From Synechococcus sp. GreenBA-s (lineage in GTDB: Bacteria; Cyanobacteriota; Cyanobacteriia; PCC-6307; Cyanobiaceae): a stretch of DNA of 52,625 bases. The notes under the pieces were generated by a model. It did no database searches, had not been told where the DNA came from, and was given only the letters and a program-made list of their open reading frames with translations. The stretch spans positions 1 through 52,625 of the forward strand of contig NZ_JAGQBX010000016.1 of the NCBI RefSeq assembly GCF_024345855.1, written 5' to 3'. The translations under genes were made by a program, and so were the position numbers. Position 1 is the first letter of the stretch. Each line of letters starts with the position of its first letter. Positions 1 through 8,213 of this stretch are shown in pieces.

Positions 1-2093
1 GCCCGGGCCCCGCCCCCATCCGCCCCCTGCACAGGCTCTGGCAGCAGCTCCTGCGGCTGGAGCTGCCCCGCCAGGCCCTGTCGCCCTGGCGCTGGCGCGA
101 CCGCGCCGGGGTGCTGCTGGCCTGCGTGCTGGTGGCGCTGGTGTCGAGCTGGCCCTGGCTGGTGGAGCCCAGCCTGCGGCCCGGCATCCCGGCCCCGTTC
201 ACGGCCCGCGCCCCCAAGGCGGCCCGGGTGGTGGATTCCGACGCCCTGGAGCAGCGGCGCTCCCAGCTGGGGCCCCGCACCCACGTGCAGGTGGTGGATC
301 CGCGCCTGAACCAGGAGCTGCAGCAGCGGCTGGAGCGGCAGCTACGCGAGATCAACCAGATCGCGGCGGCGCCGCTACGGCGGGTCACCGCACTGGAGCT
401 GAGCCCGACGGAGCGCCGCTGGCTCACCGAGCGCAGGCCGGAGGAGCTGGCCCAGTGGCAGCAGCAGTTGCGCCTGGTGCAGCGGCGCATGCTGCACCAG
501 GGCCTGGTGACCAACGTGGCCGAGCGGCAGCTGCAGCAGGCGGCCGCCCTGCAACTGGAGGGGGAGCCGGACCTGGACCGCAGCCTCGGCAGCCGCCTGA
601 TCGCCAGCTCCCTGCACGGCGGCAGCAACCTGCGCATCGATGCGGCCCTCAGCCAGCGGCTGATCGAGGATCTGCTCACCCAGCAGGGCATCCCCACGAT
701 CAACGTGCGCCCCGGCGACGTGATCACCCGCCAGGGGGAGGCGATCAGTCCCCAGGCCTTCGCGGTGCTCGACTACTTCGGGCTGGTGAACCGGCGGCCC
801 CTGGTGGGGGCCTGGCTGGGCCACTTCAGTGAAGCCCTGGCGGCCTGCATCGTGATGCTGCTGCTGACGCGGCGCTGGCGGCCGAGCCTGGAGCCCCGCC
901 AGGCCCTGCTGGCCCTGGCGATGCTGCTGGTGGTGCAGGGCTGCAAGCTCTGGTTCGGCGGCGCCGCCATCCCCCTGGCGCTGCTGGTGCCGCCCACGCT
1001 GCTGCTCACCCAGGGGCTGGGCACCCCGGCGGGCCTGGGCTGGCTGGCGGTGGCCAGCCTGCTCTGGCCCGAACCGCTCGACCCCTTCGCCAACCAGCGG
1101 GTGCTGGTGGCGGCGGCGGTGGCGGCGGTGGCGGCGGTGCTGGCTGGCCGGCAGCGCACCCGCGCCCAGCTGCTGCAGCTGGCCGTGCTGCTGCCGGTGG
1201 CGGCGCTGGTGGCGGAATGGCTGCTGCTGCAGGTGGTGTCCGCCACGGGCGGCGGCGATGGCCGTCTGCCGAGCGGCAGCGACCTGCCGGGTGAGGCCCT
1301 GCTGATGGGCGGCCTGCTGCTGGCGGGCCTGCTGCTGAGCCCGCTGGTGGAGAGCTCCTTCGACCTGCTGACCCGGACGCGCCTGCTGGAGCTGGCCGAC
1401 CTCGAGCGGCCGCTGCTGCGGCGCCTCTCCTGCGAGGCCCCGGGCACCTTCGAACACACCCTGATGATCTGCGGCCTGGCCGAGGAGGGGGCCCGGGCGA
1501 TCCAGGCGGACGTGGACCTGATCCGCACCGGCGCGCTGTACCACGACGTGGGCAAACTGCACGGGCCCCAGTGGTTCATCGAGAACCAGGAGAGCGGCGT
1601 CAACCCCCACGAGACCCTCGACGATCCGGCCACCAGCGCCGCGATCCTGCAGGCCCACGTGGATGAGGGCCTGCGCCTGGCACGCCGCTACCGGCTGCCG
1701 CGCCCCCTGGCGGACTTCATCCCGGAGCACCAGGGCACGCTGAAGATGGGCTATTTCCTGCACGAGGCGCGCCGCCGCGATCCCTCCGTGCCGGAGGGCG
1801 CCTACCGCTACCGCGGCCCCAATCCCCGCAGCCGCGAGACGGCGGTGCTGATGCTGGCCGATGGCTGCGAGGCGGCCCTGCGCTCCCTGCCGCCGGACAC
1901 CAGCGAGGACCAGGCCCGCACCATGGTGCGCCGCATCCTCGATGCCCGCTGGCAGGACGGCCAGCTGAGCGAGAGCGGGCTGGGCCTGGCGGAACTGGAG
2001 CTGCTGGTGCGGGCCTTCGTGCGGGTGTGGCGGCGCATGCGCCACCGGCGCATCCCCTACCCGATCCCGGCGCGGCGCGGCTTCAGCGCCTGA
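1..2093 (+). CDS. 7TM-HD family phosphohydrolase (PgpH/YqfF-like), 5' end outside window
   Basis: Membrane HD-domain phosphohydrolase; characterised PgpH relatives hydrolyse the second messenger c-di-AMP. The reading frame is open to the first base, and the residues before the first in-frame methionine look coding, so the true start probably lies upstream. An N-terminal hydrophobic helix is followed by an extracytoplasmic region of about 200 residues (the 7TMR-HDED type), a block of several transmembrane helices, then a cytosolic HD domain containing GTFEHT, the metal-binding YHDVGK and an EHQGT motif. The Rieske gene follows after about 46 bp. The substrate is inferred from the family; the sequence does not prove it. 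Confidence 0.85.
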   Translation, partial: PGPAPIRPLHRLWQQLLRLELPRQALSPWRWRDRAGVLLACVLVALVSSWPWLVEPSLRPGIPAPFTARAPKAARVVDSDALEQRRSQLGPRTHVQVVDPRLNQELQQRLERQLREINQIAAAPLRRVTALELSPTERRWLTERRPEELAQWQQQLRLVQRRMLHQGLVTNVAERQLQQAAALQLEGEPDLDRSLGSRLIASSLHGGSNLRIDAALSQRLIEDLLTQQGIPTINVRPGDVITRQGEAISPQAFAVLDYFGLVNRRPLVGAWLGHFSEALAACIVMLLLTRRWRPSLEPRQALLALAMLLVVQGCKLWFGGAAIPLALLVPPTLLLTQGLGTPAGLGWLAVASLLWPEPLDPFANQRVLVAAAVAAVAAVLAGRQRTRAQLLQLAVLLPVAALVAEWLLLQVVSATGGGDGRLPSGSDLPGEALLMGGLLLAGLLLSPLVESSFDLLTRTRLLELADLERPLLRRLSCEAPGTFEHTLMICGLAEEGARAIQADVDLIRTGALYHDVGKLHGPQWFIENQESGVNPHETLDDPATSAAILQAHVDEGLRLARRYRLPRPLADFIPEHQGTLKMGYFLHEARRRDPSVPEGAYRYRGPNPRSRETAVLMLADGCEAALRSLPPDTSEDQARTMVRRILDARWQDGQLSESGLGLAELELLVRAFVRVWRRMRHRRIPYPIPARRGFSA

Positions 2094-2139
2094 AGGCTTG
2101 CCGGAACTGCCAGCATCGCTACCCCCACGGCGGCGATCG

Positions 2140-3447
2140 ATGGACTGGAGCGCGCACTGGTACCCGGTGGCCTACCTCAAGGACCTGGACCGCACCCGGC
2201 CCACCCCCTTCACCCTGCTGGAGCAGGACCTGGTGCTGTGGTGGGATCGCCAGCAGCAGCAGTGGCGGGCCTTCGCGGACGTGTGCCCGCACCGGCTCGT
2301 GCCGCTCTCGGACGGGCGGCTCAACGCCAGCGGCGAGCTGGAGTGCCCGTACCACGGCTGGACCTTCAACGGCGACGGGCGCTGCACCGCCATCCCCCAG
2401 GCCGCCCCGGGCACCAACCCCAGTGAACGCCGCAGCCAGTGCCGCAGCTACGCCACCGCCGAGGGCCAGGGGCTGCTGTTCGTCTTCGCCGGAGACACGG
2501 AGCGGGCCGAGCAGGTGCCGCTGCCCCTGGTGCCCGTGCTGGACGATCCGGCCCAGGCCGGCTCCTGGACGGTGCAGGACACCTTCCGGGATCTGCCCAT
2601 GGACGCCCTGACCCTGCTGGAGAACGTGCTCGATGTGAGCCACGTGCCCTTCACCCACCACGCCACCGTGGGCCGGCGGGAGAACGCCGGCCCGGTGGCC
2701 CTGCAGCTGGAGAGCTTCGGACCGGAGGGCTTCACGGGGCTGTGGGAGGAGGGTCCGCGCCGGGGCAAGCTCGGCCGCCAGCACACGCGGTTCCTGGCGC
2801 CGGGCCTGATGTGGCACGACCTCACCGCCAAGGGGTTCGCACGCATCCTCACGGTGGTCTACGCCACGCCGATCCGCCGCGGCGAGTGCCGCCTGTTCGC
2901 CCGCTTTCCCTTCCAGTTCGCGTCGCCCTGGCCCGGCCGGTTGCTGAAGCTGCGGCCCGAATGGCTGCAGCACCTGGCCAACCACACGGTGCTGGAGGAC
3001 GACCAGCTGTTCCTGCACTGGCAGGAACGGGCCCTGGAGGCCCGGGGCGGCAGCCCGGCCGCCAGCCGCGCCTTCCACCTGGCCACCGACGCGGATCTCT
3101 ACGTGAAGGCCCTGCACGACTGGATCGACAGCACCGGCGGGGAGCCGTTCGCCGGCCAACCGCTCCCCGCGCGCCTGCCCCTGGAGGCCCTGATGGACCG
3201 GGAGCACACCCATACCCGCCACTGCCGCAGCTGTCGCACCGCCCAGCGGCGGCTGCGGCTGGGGCGGCAGCTGGGCTGGGGTGTGCTGCTGGCGGGCCTG
3301 GCGGCGGCAGCCTGGCTGGGGGCCAGCCCCGGCGGCGCCGCGGCCCTCGGGGTGGTGGCGCTGGTGGCCCTGGCCCAGCGGCAGGCCGGGCGGTGGCTGG
3401 AGCAGCTGCAGCGGGGCACGGGGCAGCCGCCGCGCAATCGAGGCTGA
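2140..3447 (+). CDS. Rieske 2Fe-2S oxygenase of the PaO/Tic55/PTC52 type
   Basis: Oxygenase resembling pheophorbide a oxygenase and Tic55. The Rieske cluster ligands are Cys49, His51, Cys69 and His72 (CPHR and CPYHGW motifs). A mononuclear iron site follows in ENVLDVSHVPFTHH. Near the C-terminus is RHCRSCRTA, the CxxC element typical of this plant/cyanobacterial group, followed by two transmembrane helices that would anchor it in a membrane. The start is taken at the ATG opening MDWSAHWYPV, where family homology begins; a TTG 42 bases upstream is also in frame. 435 aa. The substrate may be a tetrapyrrole or another lipophilic ring compound but cannot be read from the sequence. Confidence 0.85.
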   Translation: MDWSAHWYPVAYLKDLDRTRPTPFTLLEQDLVLWWDRQQQQWRAFADVCPHRLVPLSDGRLNASGELECPYHGWTFNGDGRCTAIPQAAPGTNPSERRSQCRSYATAEGQGLLFVFAGDTERAEQVPLPLVPVLDDPAQAGSWTVQDTFRDLPMDALTLLENVLDVSHVPFTHHATVGRRENAGPVALQLESFGPEGFTGLWEEGPRRGKLGRQHTRFLAPGLMWHDLTAKGFARILTVVYATPIRRGECRLFARFPFQFASPWPGRLLKLRPEWLQHLANHTVLEDDQLFLHWQERALEARGGSPAASRAFHLATDADLYVKALHDWIDSTGGEPFAGQPLPARLPLEALMDREHTHTRHCRSCRTAQRRLRLGRQLGWGVLLAGLAAAAWLGASPGGAAALGVVALVALAQRQAGRWLEQLQRGTGQPPRNRG

Positions 3448-3485
3448 ATCCGGCGCTGCGGCGGTCCTGCTGCGAGGCCCTGGCT

Positions 3486-5423
3486 TCAGAACCCGCCGCC
3501 GCCGCCGCCGCCATCCCCGCCCCCGGAGCTGCCACCGCCGGAGCTGCCTCCGGAGCTGGAGCTGCTGGGGGAGGTGTGCATCGAGCTGCTGGCACTGCTG
3601 CAGCAGTTGCTGAGGCTGCGGCCGAAGTCGGCGGCATCGAAGCTGTCGCCGCTGAAGCCCGCGCCATCGCCGCCGTACCAGCTGGGTGGCGCCACCAGGA
3701 TGTCCCGGAACGCCGCACTCCAGGCCAGGGTCTGGCCGGCGGCGATGGCATAGGGGAGGTAGCGCTCGAACAGCTCCGGGGTGAGCGGGATCCGCTGGAA
3801 GCGGGGCGCCTCCACCCGGCCCAGGAATTCGTGGAAGCCCAGGGTCTGCCGCAGCAGTTCCGTGCCCCGGACGGTGCGGCTGGGCATGATCCAGCTGAAC
3901 ACCGCGATGAGCCCCAGGGAGACCACCAGGGCCACGCCGATCAGCCAGGGATCGGCCCTCCCCTGGAGGGCCACGATGTCGTCCGGCAGCAGCAGCCGCA
4001 GCAGCAGCGGCAACACGACCACGGCGGCGATCGAGCCGAAGAAGGTGGCGGCCCGCACCGCACTGGGCCAGGCCCGGTAGGCCTTGAGGCCCTGCAGGGC
4101 CTCGCGCACCAGCTGCTCGAAGCCGGGCACATGCACGTAGTAGGTGTTGCGCAGCGCGTCGGTGTCGATGCTCGCGCCGGGCTCCTGCGAGGGGAACAGG
4201 GTGGAGAGCAGATAGCGCTCGTGGGGCCGGAGCCCCCGCTGCCGCTGGGCATCACTGAGCAGCGTGAAGCGATAGGAGGTGGTGCAAAACAGCTGCAGCA
4301 CGGCCCGGGTCTGGGCCTGAAAGCGGGGATCGACGTCCTTGGCGAGAGTCTCCAGGGCGTTCGGCAGGGCCTCGATGCGCAGGTGGCCCTTCACGGCCAG
4401 GTCCACCAGGGTGGCTCCAAGGGCCTCGGAACTCACTCCCTCGGCCACCAGGCTGGCCAGCACGGCTGGCGCCAGGCCCTCGGGGGGCTCGTAGGCCACC
4501 GGCACCGCCCCCAGGCGGGGATCACGGCCGTAGCGCTGCCACAGCAGCCAGAGGGGCAGGCCGATCAGCAGCGGCAGCAGCAGCGCCAGCCGCGCCTGCA
4601 GCCAGCGCTGGGCCCATTGCAACGGCGTCGGCGCCGCCACCAGCCCCTTGGCGAAGCCCAGCCCCAGGGTGAGCCCCTCGCCGGGCCCAAGCCCCCGGGT
4701 GGTCACGGCGCTGACCGCATCCCCTCCGATCTGCAGACGCGCGTCGCGGGCGGTGGAGCCCTCCGCGCCGGTATACACCGCAGCCCGGAGATCCTTCACG
4801 CCCTCGGGCAGGAGCACGCGGGCCTCGGCCCGCTCGATCGGAATCCGCCAGCCGTTCCCGGTCACGTTCCAATAGAACTCGTCGTGGTCGGGGTAGAAGC
4901 GGATGCCGTTCCTGACCCGGTAGCGGATCACGGCGGTGCGGCTGGCGTCGTGGGCCTGCGGGATGAAGATCTTCAGCTGGCGATCGCTGCCCTGGGTGCT
5001 GGTCTCGTAGCGGTAGGGGTGGCCCTCGCCATCGGTGATCGAGAGCAGCCGCCAGCCAAGGGGTTCCGGCCCCTGGGGGCGCTGGGCCACCAGCGGGATC
5101 TCGCGCACCAGGCCGTTCCAGGACCCCTGGAACCGGGCCGTGAGCGTCTCGGTGACCTCCACCGAGCCGGAGCGGTCCACCCGCGCCTGCATCTGGAAGT
5201 CGGTGAGCCGCAGCTGGCGGCCGGCGGCCTGGGCCAGGGCCGGGTGCCCCAGCGGCCAGGCCACCAGCAGAAGGCTCAGCAGGGCGCCGAGCAGCCCGAT
5301 CAGCCGCCACGGGCGGGGGAAGCCCCCGCGGGGCCGGCCGGTGGGGCGCCCGCCTGGAACGCCGTGGTCGGCGGCTGACCCAGCGGTGGAGGGCCTGGAG
5401 CCCGGCCGGGCGGCGCCCGCCAT
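3486..5423 (-). CDS. DUF2207 domain membrane protein
   Basis: 645-residue protein of the DUF2207 family, function unknown. A proline/arginine-rich leader is followed by a hydrophobic signal segment ending near ALAQA. An extracytoplasmic beta-rich domain comes next (RLTDFQMQARVDRSGSVEVTETL, then SWNGLVREIPL), then transmembrane helices near ALLLPLLIGLPLWLLW and a helix pair near ATFFGSIAAVVVLPLLL. The last 40 residues are almost entirely Ser and Gly and end in a poly-Gly run, as is common in this family. Its ATG overlaps the stop of the upstream LemA gene (TGATG), which suggests translational coupling. DUF2207 and LemA genes are often neighbours. Confidence 0.85.
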   Translation of the reverse strand: MAGAARPGSRPSTAGSAADHGVPGGRPTGRPRGGFPRPWRLIGLLGALLSLLLVAWPLGHPALAQAAGRQLRLTDFQMQARVDRSGSVEVTETLTARFQGSWNGLVREIPLVAQRPQGPEPLGWRLLSITDGEGHPYRYETSTQGSDRQLKIFIPQAHDASRTAVIRYRVRNGIRFYPDHDEFYWNVTGNGWRIPIERAEARVLLPEGVKDLRAAVYTGAEGSTARDARLQIGGDAVSAVTTRGLGPGEGLTLGLGFAKGLVAAPTPLQWAQRWLQARLALLLPLLIGLPLWLLWQRYGRDPRLGAVPVAYEPPEGLAPAVLASLVAEGVSSEALGATLVDLAVKGHLRIEALPNALETLAKDVDPRFQAQTRAVLQLFCTTSYRFTLLSDAQRQRGLRPHERYLLSTLFPSQEPGASIDTDALRNTYYVHVPGFEQLVREALQGLKAYRAWPSAVRAATFFGSIAAVVVLPLLLRLLLPDDIVALQGRADPWLIGVALVVSLGLIAVFSWIMPSRTVRGTELLRQTLGFHEFLGRVEAPRFQRIPLTPELFERYLPYAIAAGQTLAWSAAFRDILVAPPSWYGGDGAGFSGDSFDAADFGRSLSNCCSSASSSMHTSPSSSSSGGSSGGGSSGGGDGGGGGGGF

Positions 5424-5971
5424 CAGAAGCGAACCTGGGGCACGGCCGCCTCGCCGGCATCCTCCAGCTCGAAGAACTGCCGCCGCCGGAACCCGAAGGA
5501 GCTGGCGATCAGATTGGAGGGGAACTGCACGATGGCCGTGTTCAGGTCCCGCACCACGGCGTTGTAGTAGCGGCGGGCGCTCTGCAGGGCCTCCTCGATC
5601 GAGGCCAGACTGGCCTGCAGGGCCTGGAAGCTCTCCACGGCCCGCAGGGCGGGGTAGGCCTCCGCCAGGGCGAACAGCTGGCGGAGGCTGGAGCCGAGGC
5701 GCTGCTCGGCCTGCTGCTGCTCGGCGATCCCCGTGGCGGCCACCGCCGCGTTGCGGGCCTCGATCACGGCCTGGAAGGTGGCCTGTTCATGGCTGGCGTA
5801 GCCCCGCACCGTCTCCACGAGGTTGGGCACCAGATCGTGGCGCCGCTTCAGCTGCACGGCGATGTCGGCCTCGGCGTTGTCGGCCAGCACGCCGAGCTGG
5901 GCCAGCCGGTTGTAGAGCAGCACCACCACCAGGCCGGCCCCGGCGACGAGCCCCAGGAGGATCAGCGACAT
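5423..5971 (-). CDS. lemA: LemA family protein
   Basis: 182-residue LemA family protein. It has one N-terminal transmembrane helix (SLILLGLVAGAGLVVVLLYNRL), then a helical bundle with family sequences KRRHDLVPNLVETVRGYASHE and ARRYYNAVVRDLNTAIVQFPSNLIA, ending with FFELEDAGEAAVPQVRF. LemA proteins are membrane-anchored with the C-terminal domain outside the cytoplasm; their molecular role is unclear. It is the first member of a coupled pair with the DUF2207 gene. A 99-bp gap separates it from the upstream pseudouridine synthase gene. Confidence 0.9.
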   Translation of the reverse strand: MSLILLGLVAGAGLVVVLLYNRLAQLGVLADNAEADIAVQLKRRHDLVPNLVETVRGYASHEQATFQAVIEARNAAVAATGIAEQQQAEQRLGSSLRQLFALAEAYPALRAVESFQALQASLASIEEALQSARRYYNAVVRDLNTAIVQFPSNLIASSFGFRRRQFFELEDAGEAAVPQVRF

Positions 5972-6070
5972 GGCCGGTTCCGCGGTGCTGGAAAAAGCGT
6001 AGGGGCATTGGCCCAGGGGGCAAGGGGGCCCCAGGCCGGGCGGCGCGGCGACCCTCTCCGCAGACCGAAA

Positions 6071-6715
6071 TCAGAACGGGCAGGGGCTGCGGAACTGCAG
6101 CGGCTCGCCGCTGCGGGGATCGGGGAAGGCCAGCTCGGTGGCGTGCAGCCGCAGCCGCGGGTCCGGGTTCTGCCCCTCCGGCCGGGGGGCCTCGGGCGAC
6201 GGGCCGTAGAGGGGATCCCCCAGGATCGGATGGCCGATCGCCGCCAGGTGCACCCGCAGCTGGTGGGAGCGGCCGGTGTGGGGCCGCAGCTCCAACCGAC
6301 TCCAGCCGTCCTGGGCGCTGAGCAGGCGCCAGTCGCTGCGGCAGGGCTTCCCGGCCGGATCCGGGCCGTAGAGCGGTGGCCGCCGGCAGCGCTTGGCCAG
6401 GGGCAGCCGGATCGAGCCCTCGGCCGCCGCCGGCACCCCCTGCACATCGGCGCGGTAGTGCTTGAGCACCCGCCGCTCGGCGAACAACCTGCTGAGGGCG
6501 CGGTGCAGCTCAGGCTCCGTGGCCAGCAGCAGCAGGCCGGAGGTGTCGCGATCGAGGCGGTGCACCAGCTGCGCCGCGGGCCAGTGCCGCCGCAGCCGCG
6601 TGAGCAGGGAATCGGCCAGCGCCGGCCCCAGCCCCGGCTGGCAGAGCAGACCCGCCGGCTTCTCCACCACCAGCAGGCCACCGCCCTGGTGCCACACGAG
6701 CGGGTCGGCGATCAC
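6071..6715 (-). CDS. RluA family pseudouridine synthase
   Basis: Isomerises uridine to pseudouridine in rRNA or tRNA. The catalytic motif HRLDRDTSGLLLL (the Asp is the nucleophile) and the downstream elements ELRPHTGRSHQLRVHLAAIGHPILGDPLYG are typical of the RluA family. At 214 residues it is short and has no N-terminal S4 domain; it begins directly with the catalytic fold (VWHQGGGLLVVEKPAGLL), as RluA/RluF-like single-domain enzymes do. It sits 12 bp after the GGDEF gene, so the two are probably co-transcribed. The target nucleotide cannot be predicted. Confidence 0.88.
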   Translation of the reverse strand: MIADPLVWHQGGGLLVVEKPAGLLCQPGLGPALADSLLTRLRRHWPAAQLVHRLDRDTSGLLLLATEPELHRALSRLFAERRVLKHYRADVQGVPAAAEGSIRLPLAKRCRRPPLYGPDPAGKPCRSDWRLLSAQDGWSRLELRPHTGRSHQLRVHLAAIGHPILGDPLYGPSPEAPRPEGQNPDPRLRLHATELAFPDPRSGEPLQFRSPCPF

Positions 6716-6727
6716 GGCCAGCTGTGG

Positions 6728-7723
6728 TCAGGAGCCCAGCACGGTGGCGATCTGATCGCGGCCGTTGCCCTTGGCGAGATAGAGGGCCTGATCGGCCCGG
6801 TAGAAGAGGTCGGCGAAGCTGCGATCGGAGGGGGCCAGGCTCGAGAGACCGCCGCTGACGTGCGGCTGATAGCCGGAGTGGTTGAACACCCCGCCCATGG
6901 CAGAGATCTCCGTCCGGATCGTCTCGGCCAGGTCAATCGACGCGCTGCTGTCCCGGCCCACGAGCAGCAGGGCGAACTCCTCGTCGCCGATGCGCCCGAA
7001 CAGGTCCGCCTCCCCCAGCCGGGCCCGGCAGAGCCGGCAGATGTCCAGCAGCACCCGATCGCCGGCTTCATGGCCCCAGCGGTTGTTGATCTGGCGGAAG
7101 TCGTCGATGTCGATGTTGAGCAGCGACAGGGGCCGCCCCTCCTGGCGGGCCCGCTCCACCTCCCGCTCGCAGAGACGGAAGAAGGTGCCGCGGTTGTAGA
7201 GCCCCGTCACCGGGCAGATGCCGGTGAGCCGCCGCAGTTCCAGCTCCCGCACCACCAGTTCCGCCAGGTCGTGCAGCACCTGGACCTGCCCGGGGCTGAG
7301 CTGGCGGGGTTGCCGATCGATCACGCAGAGGGTGCCGAGGTTGTGGCCCTCGCTCGAGCGCAGCGGAGCGCCGGCGTAGAAGCGCACGCGGGGCTCCTCC
7401 AGCACCAGCGGGTTGTTGCGGAAGCGTTCGTCCTCCAGGGCATCGGGCACCACCAGCACCGCATCGCCGGCGATGGCGTGGGCGCAGAAGGCCATCTCCC
7501 GCGGAGTCTGCTGGGCCTCAAGCCCCAGGCGGGACAGGAACCACTGGCGGTCGCGGTCCACCAGTGACACCAGGGCGATCGGCGCGCCCAGCACGGCGCT
7601 GGCCAGACGCACGATCCGATCGATGTGCTCATCCGACGGGCTGTCGAGCACGCCATGGCGCTCAAGGTCGCGCAGGCGCTGTTCCTCGTCGGCCGGGATC
7701 GGGTAGTCCGGGAAGGGCGACAT
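6728..7723 (-). CDS. GAF-GGDEF protein, putative diguanylate cyclase
   Basis: 331-residue cytosolic signalling protein. Residues about 20-165 form a GAF sensor domain of the FCAHAI/LGTLCVID type; about 170-330 form a GGDEF domain with NIDIDDFRQINNRWGHEAGD. The signature is RIGDEEF, so the second Gly of GG[D/E]EF is Asp. Such GDxEF variants occur in the family and may be active. The product-inhibition site RxxD, expected five residues before the signature, is absent (GEAD there). Likely role: making c-di-GMP in response to a GAF-bound signal. No transmembrane segment. The ATG start follows a divergent unknown gene by about 100 bp. Confidence 0.87.
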   Translation of the reverse strand: MSPFPDYPIPADEEQRLRDLERHGVLDSPSDEHIDRIVRLASAVLGAPIALVSLVDRDRQWFLSRLGLEAQQTPREMAFCAHAIAGDAVLVVPDALEDERFRNNPLVLEEPRVRFYAGAPLRSSEGHNLGTLCVIDRQPRQLSPGQVQVLHDLAELVVRELELRRLTGICPVTGLYNRGTFFRLCEREVERARQEGRPLSLLNIDIDDFRQINNRWGHEAGDRVLLDICRLCRARLGEADLFGRIGDEEFALLLVGRDSSASIDLAETIRTEISAMGGVFNHSGYQPHVSGGLSSLAPSDRSFADLFYRADQALYLAKGNGRDQIATVLGS

Positions 7724-7822
7724 CCGAAACTCCCATCCGCTGCCTTGAGCCTAAGGGCGCAGGGGGATGCGGCGGGGCCGGGTCGGCGTCGCCACACTGC
7801 GGGCAACAGCGCGCGGCAGCCC

Positions 7823-8200
7823 ATGGCCCTGGATCGCTTCAAACAGGCCCTGGCCGCCCTGCTGGAGGAGGCGCCGGAGGATCCCCTGGCCCGCGATGAA
7901 TACCTGGAGCTCCAGCCCCTGCCGAGCGACGGGCCCGGCACGTTCGCCGTGTATCTGTGCGACGAGGAGCACGAACTGTTCGCCCTCGTCTACGAGGAGC
8001 GGCTGTTCCAGGAGGGCGAGGCCGGCCAGGAGGCGGTGCAGGAGCTGGTGGGGCCCTACCTGGAGAGCACCTACGGCCTGGGGGCGGACGACTGGAGCGC
8101 GGTGGCCCCCTTCGATCTGGGCTGGCGCAGCCGTGAGTTCCACTGGTTCATCGAATTCAGCGTGCCGGGCCTCACCCCCAGCTGCCGCTTCGACGCCTGA
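7823..8200 (+). CDS. Conserved hypothetical protein, acidic, 125 aa
   Basis: Small acidic soluble protein of unknown function, with no signal peptide or transmembrane helix. It begins MALDRFKQALAALLEEAPEDP and ends with a Trp/Phe-containing segment (WRSREFHWFIEFSVPGLTPSCRF). The ATG was chosen because it starts a compact protein-like sequence. An open frame extends upstream, but it runs into the divergent GGDEF gene. Its tail lies 13 bp from the end of the convergent glutamine-synthetase-like gene. I recognise no domain. Confidence 0.65.
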   Translation: MALDRFKQALAALLEEAPEDPLARDEYLELQPLPSDGPGTFAVYLCDEEHELFALVYEERLFQEGEAGQEAVQELVGPYLESTYGLGADDWSAVAPFDLGWRSREFHWFIEFSVPGLTPSCRFDA

Positions 8201-8213
8201 TCCGACCCCTGCC

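Noticed and set aside
2439-5378. Long plus-strand frame spanning the Rieske and DUF2207 genes
   Set aside because: It overlaps two confidently identified genes in other frames, and its Pro/Ala/Gly/Arg composition is not that of a folded protein.
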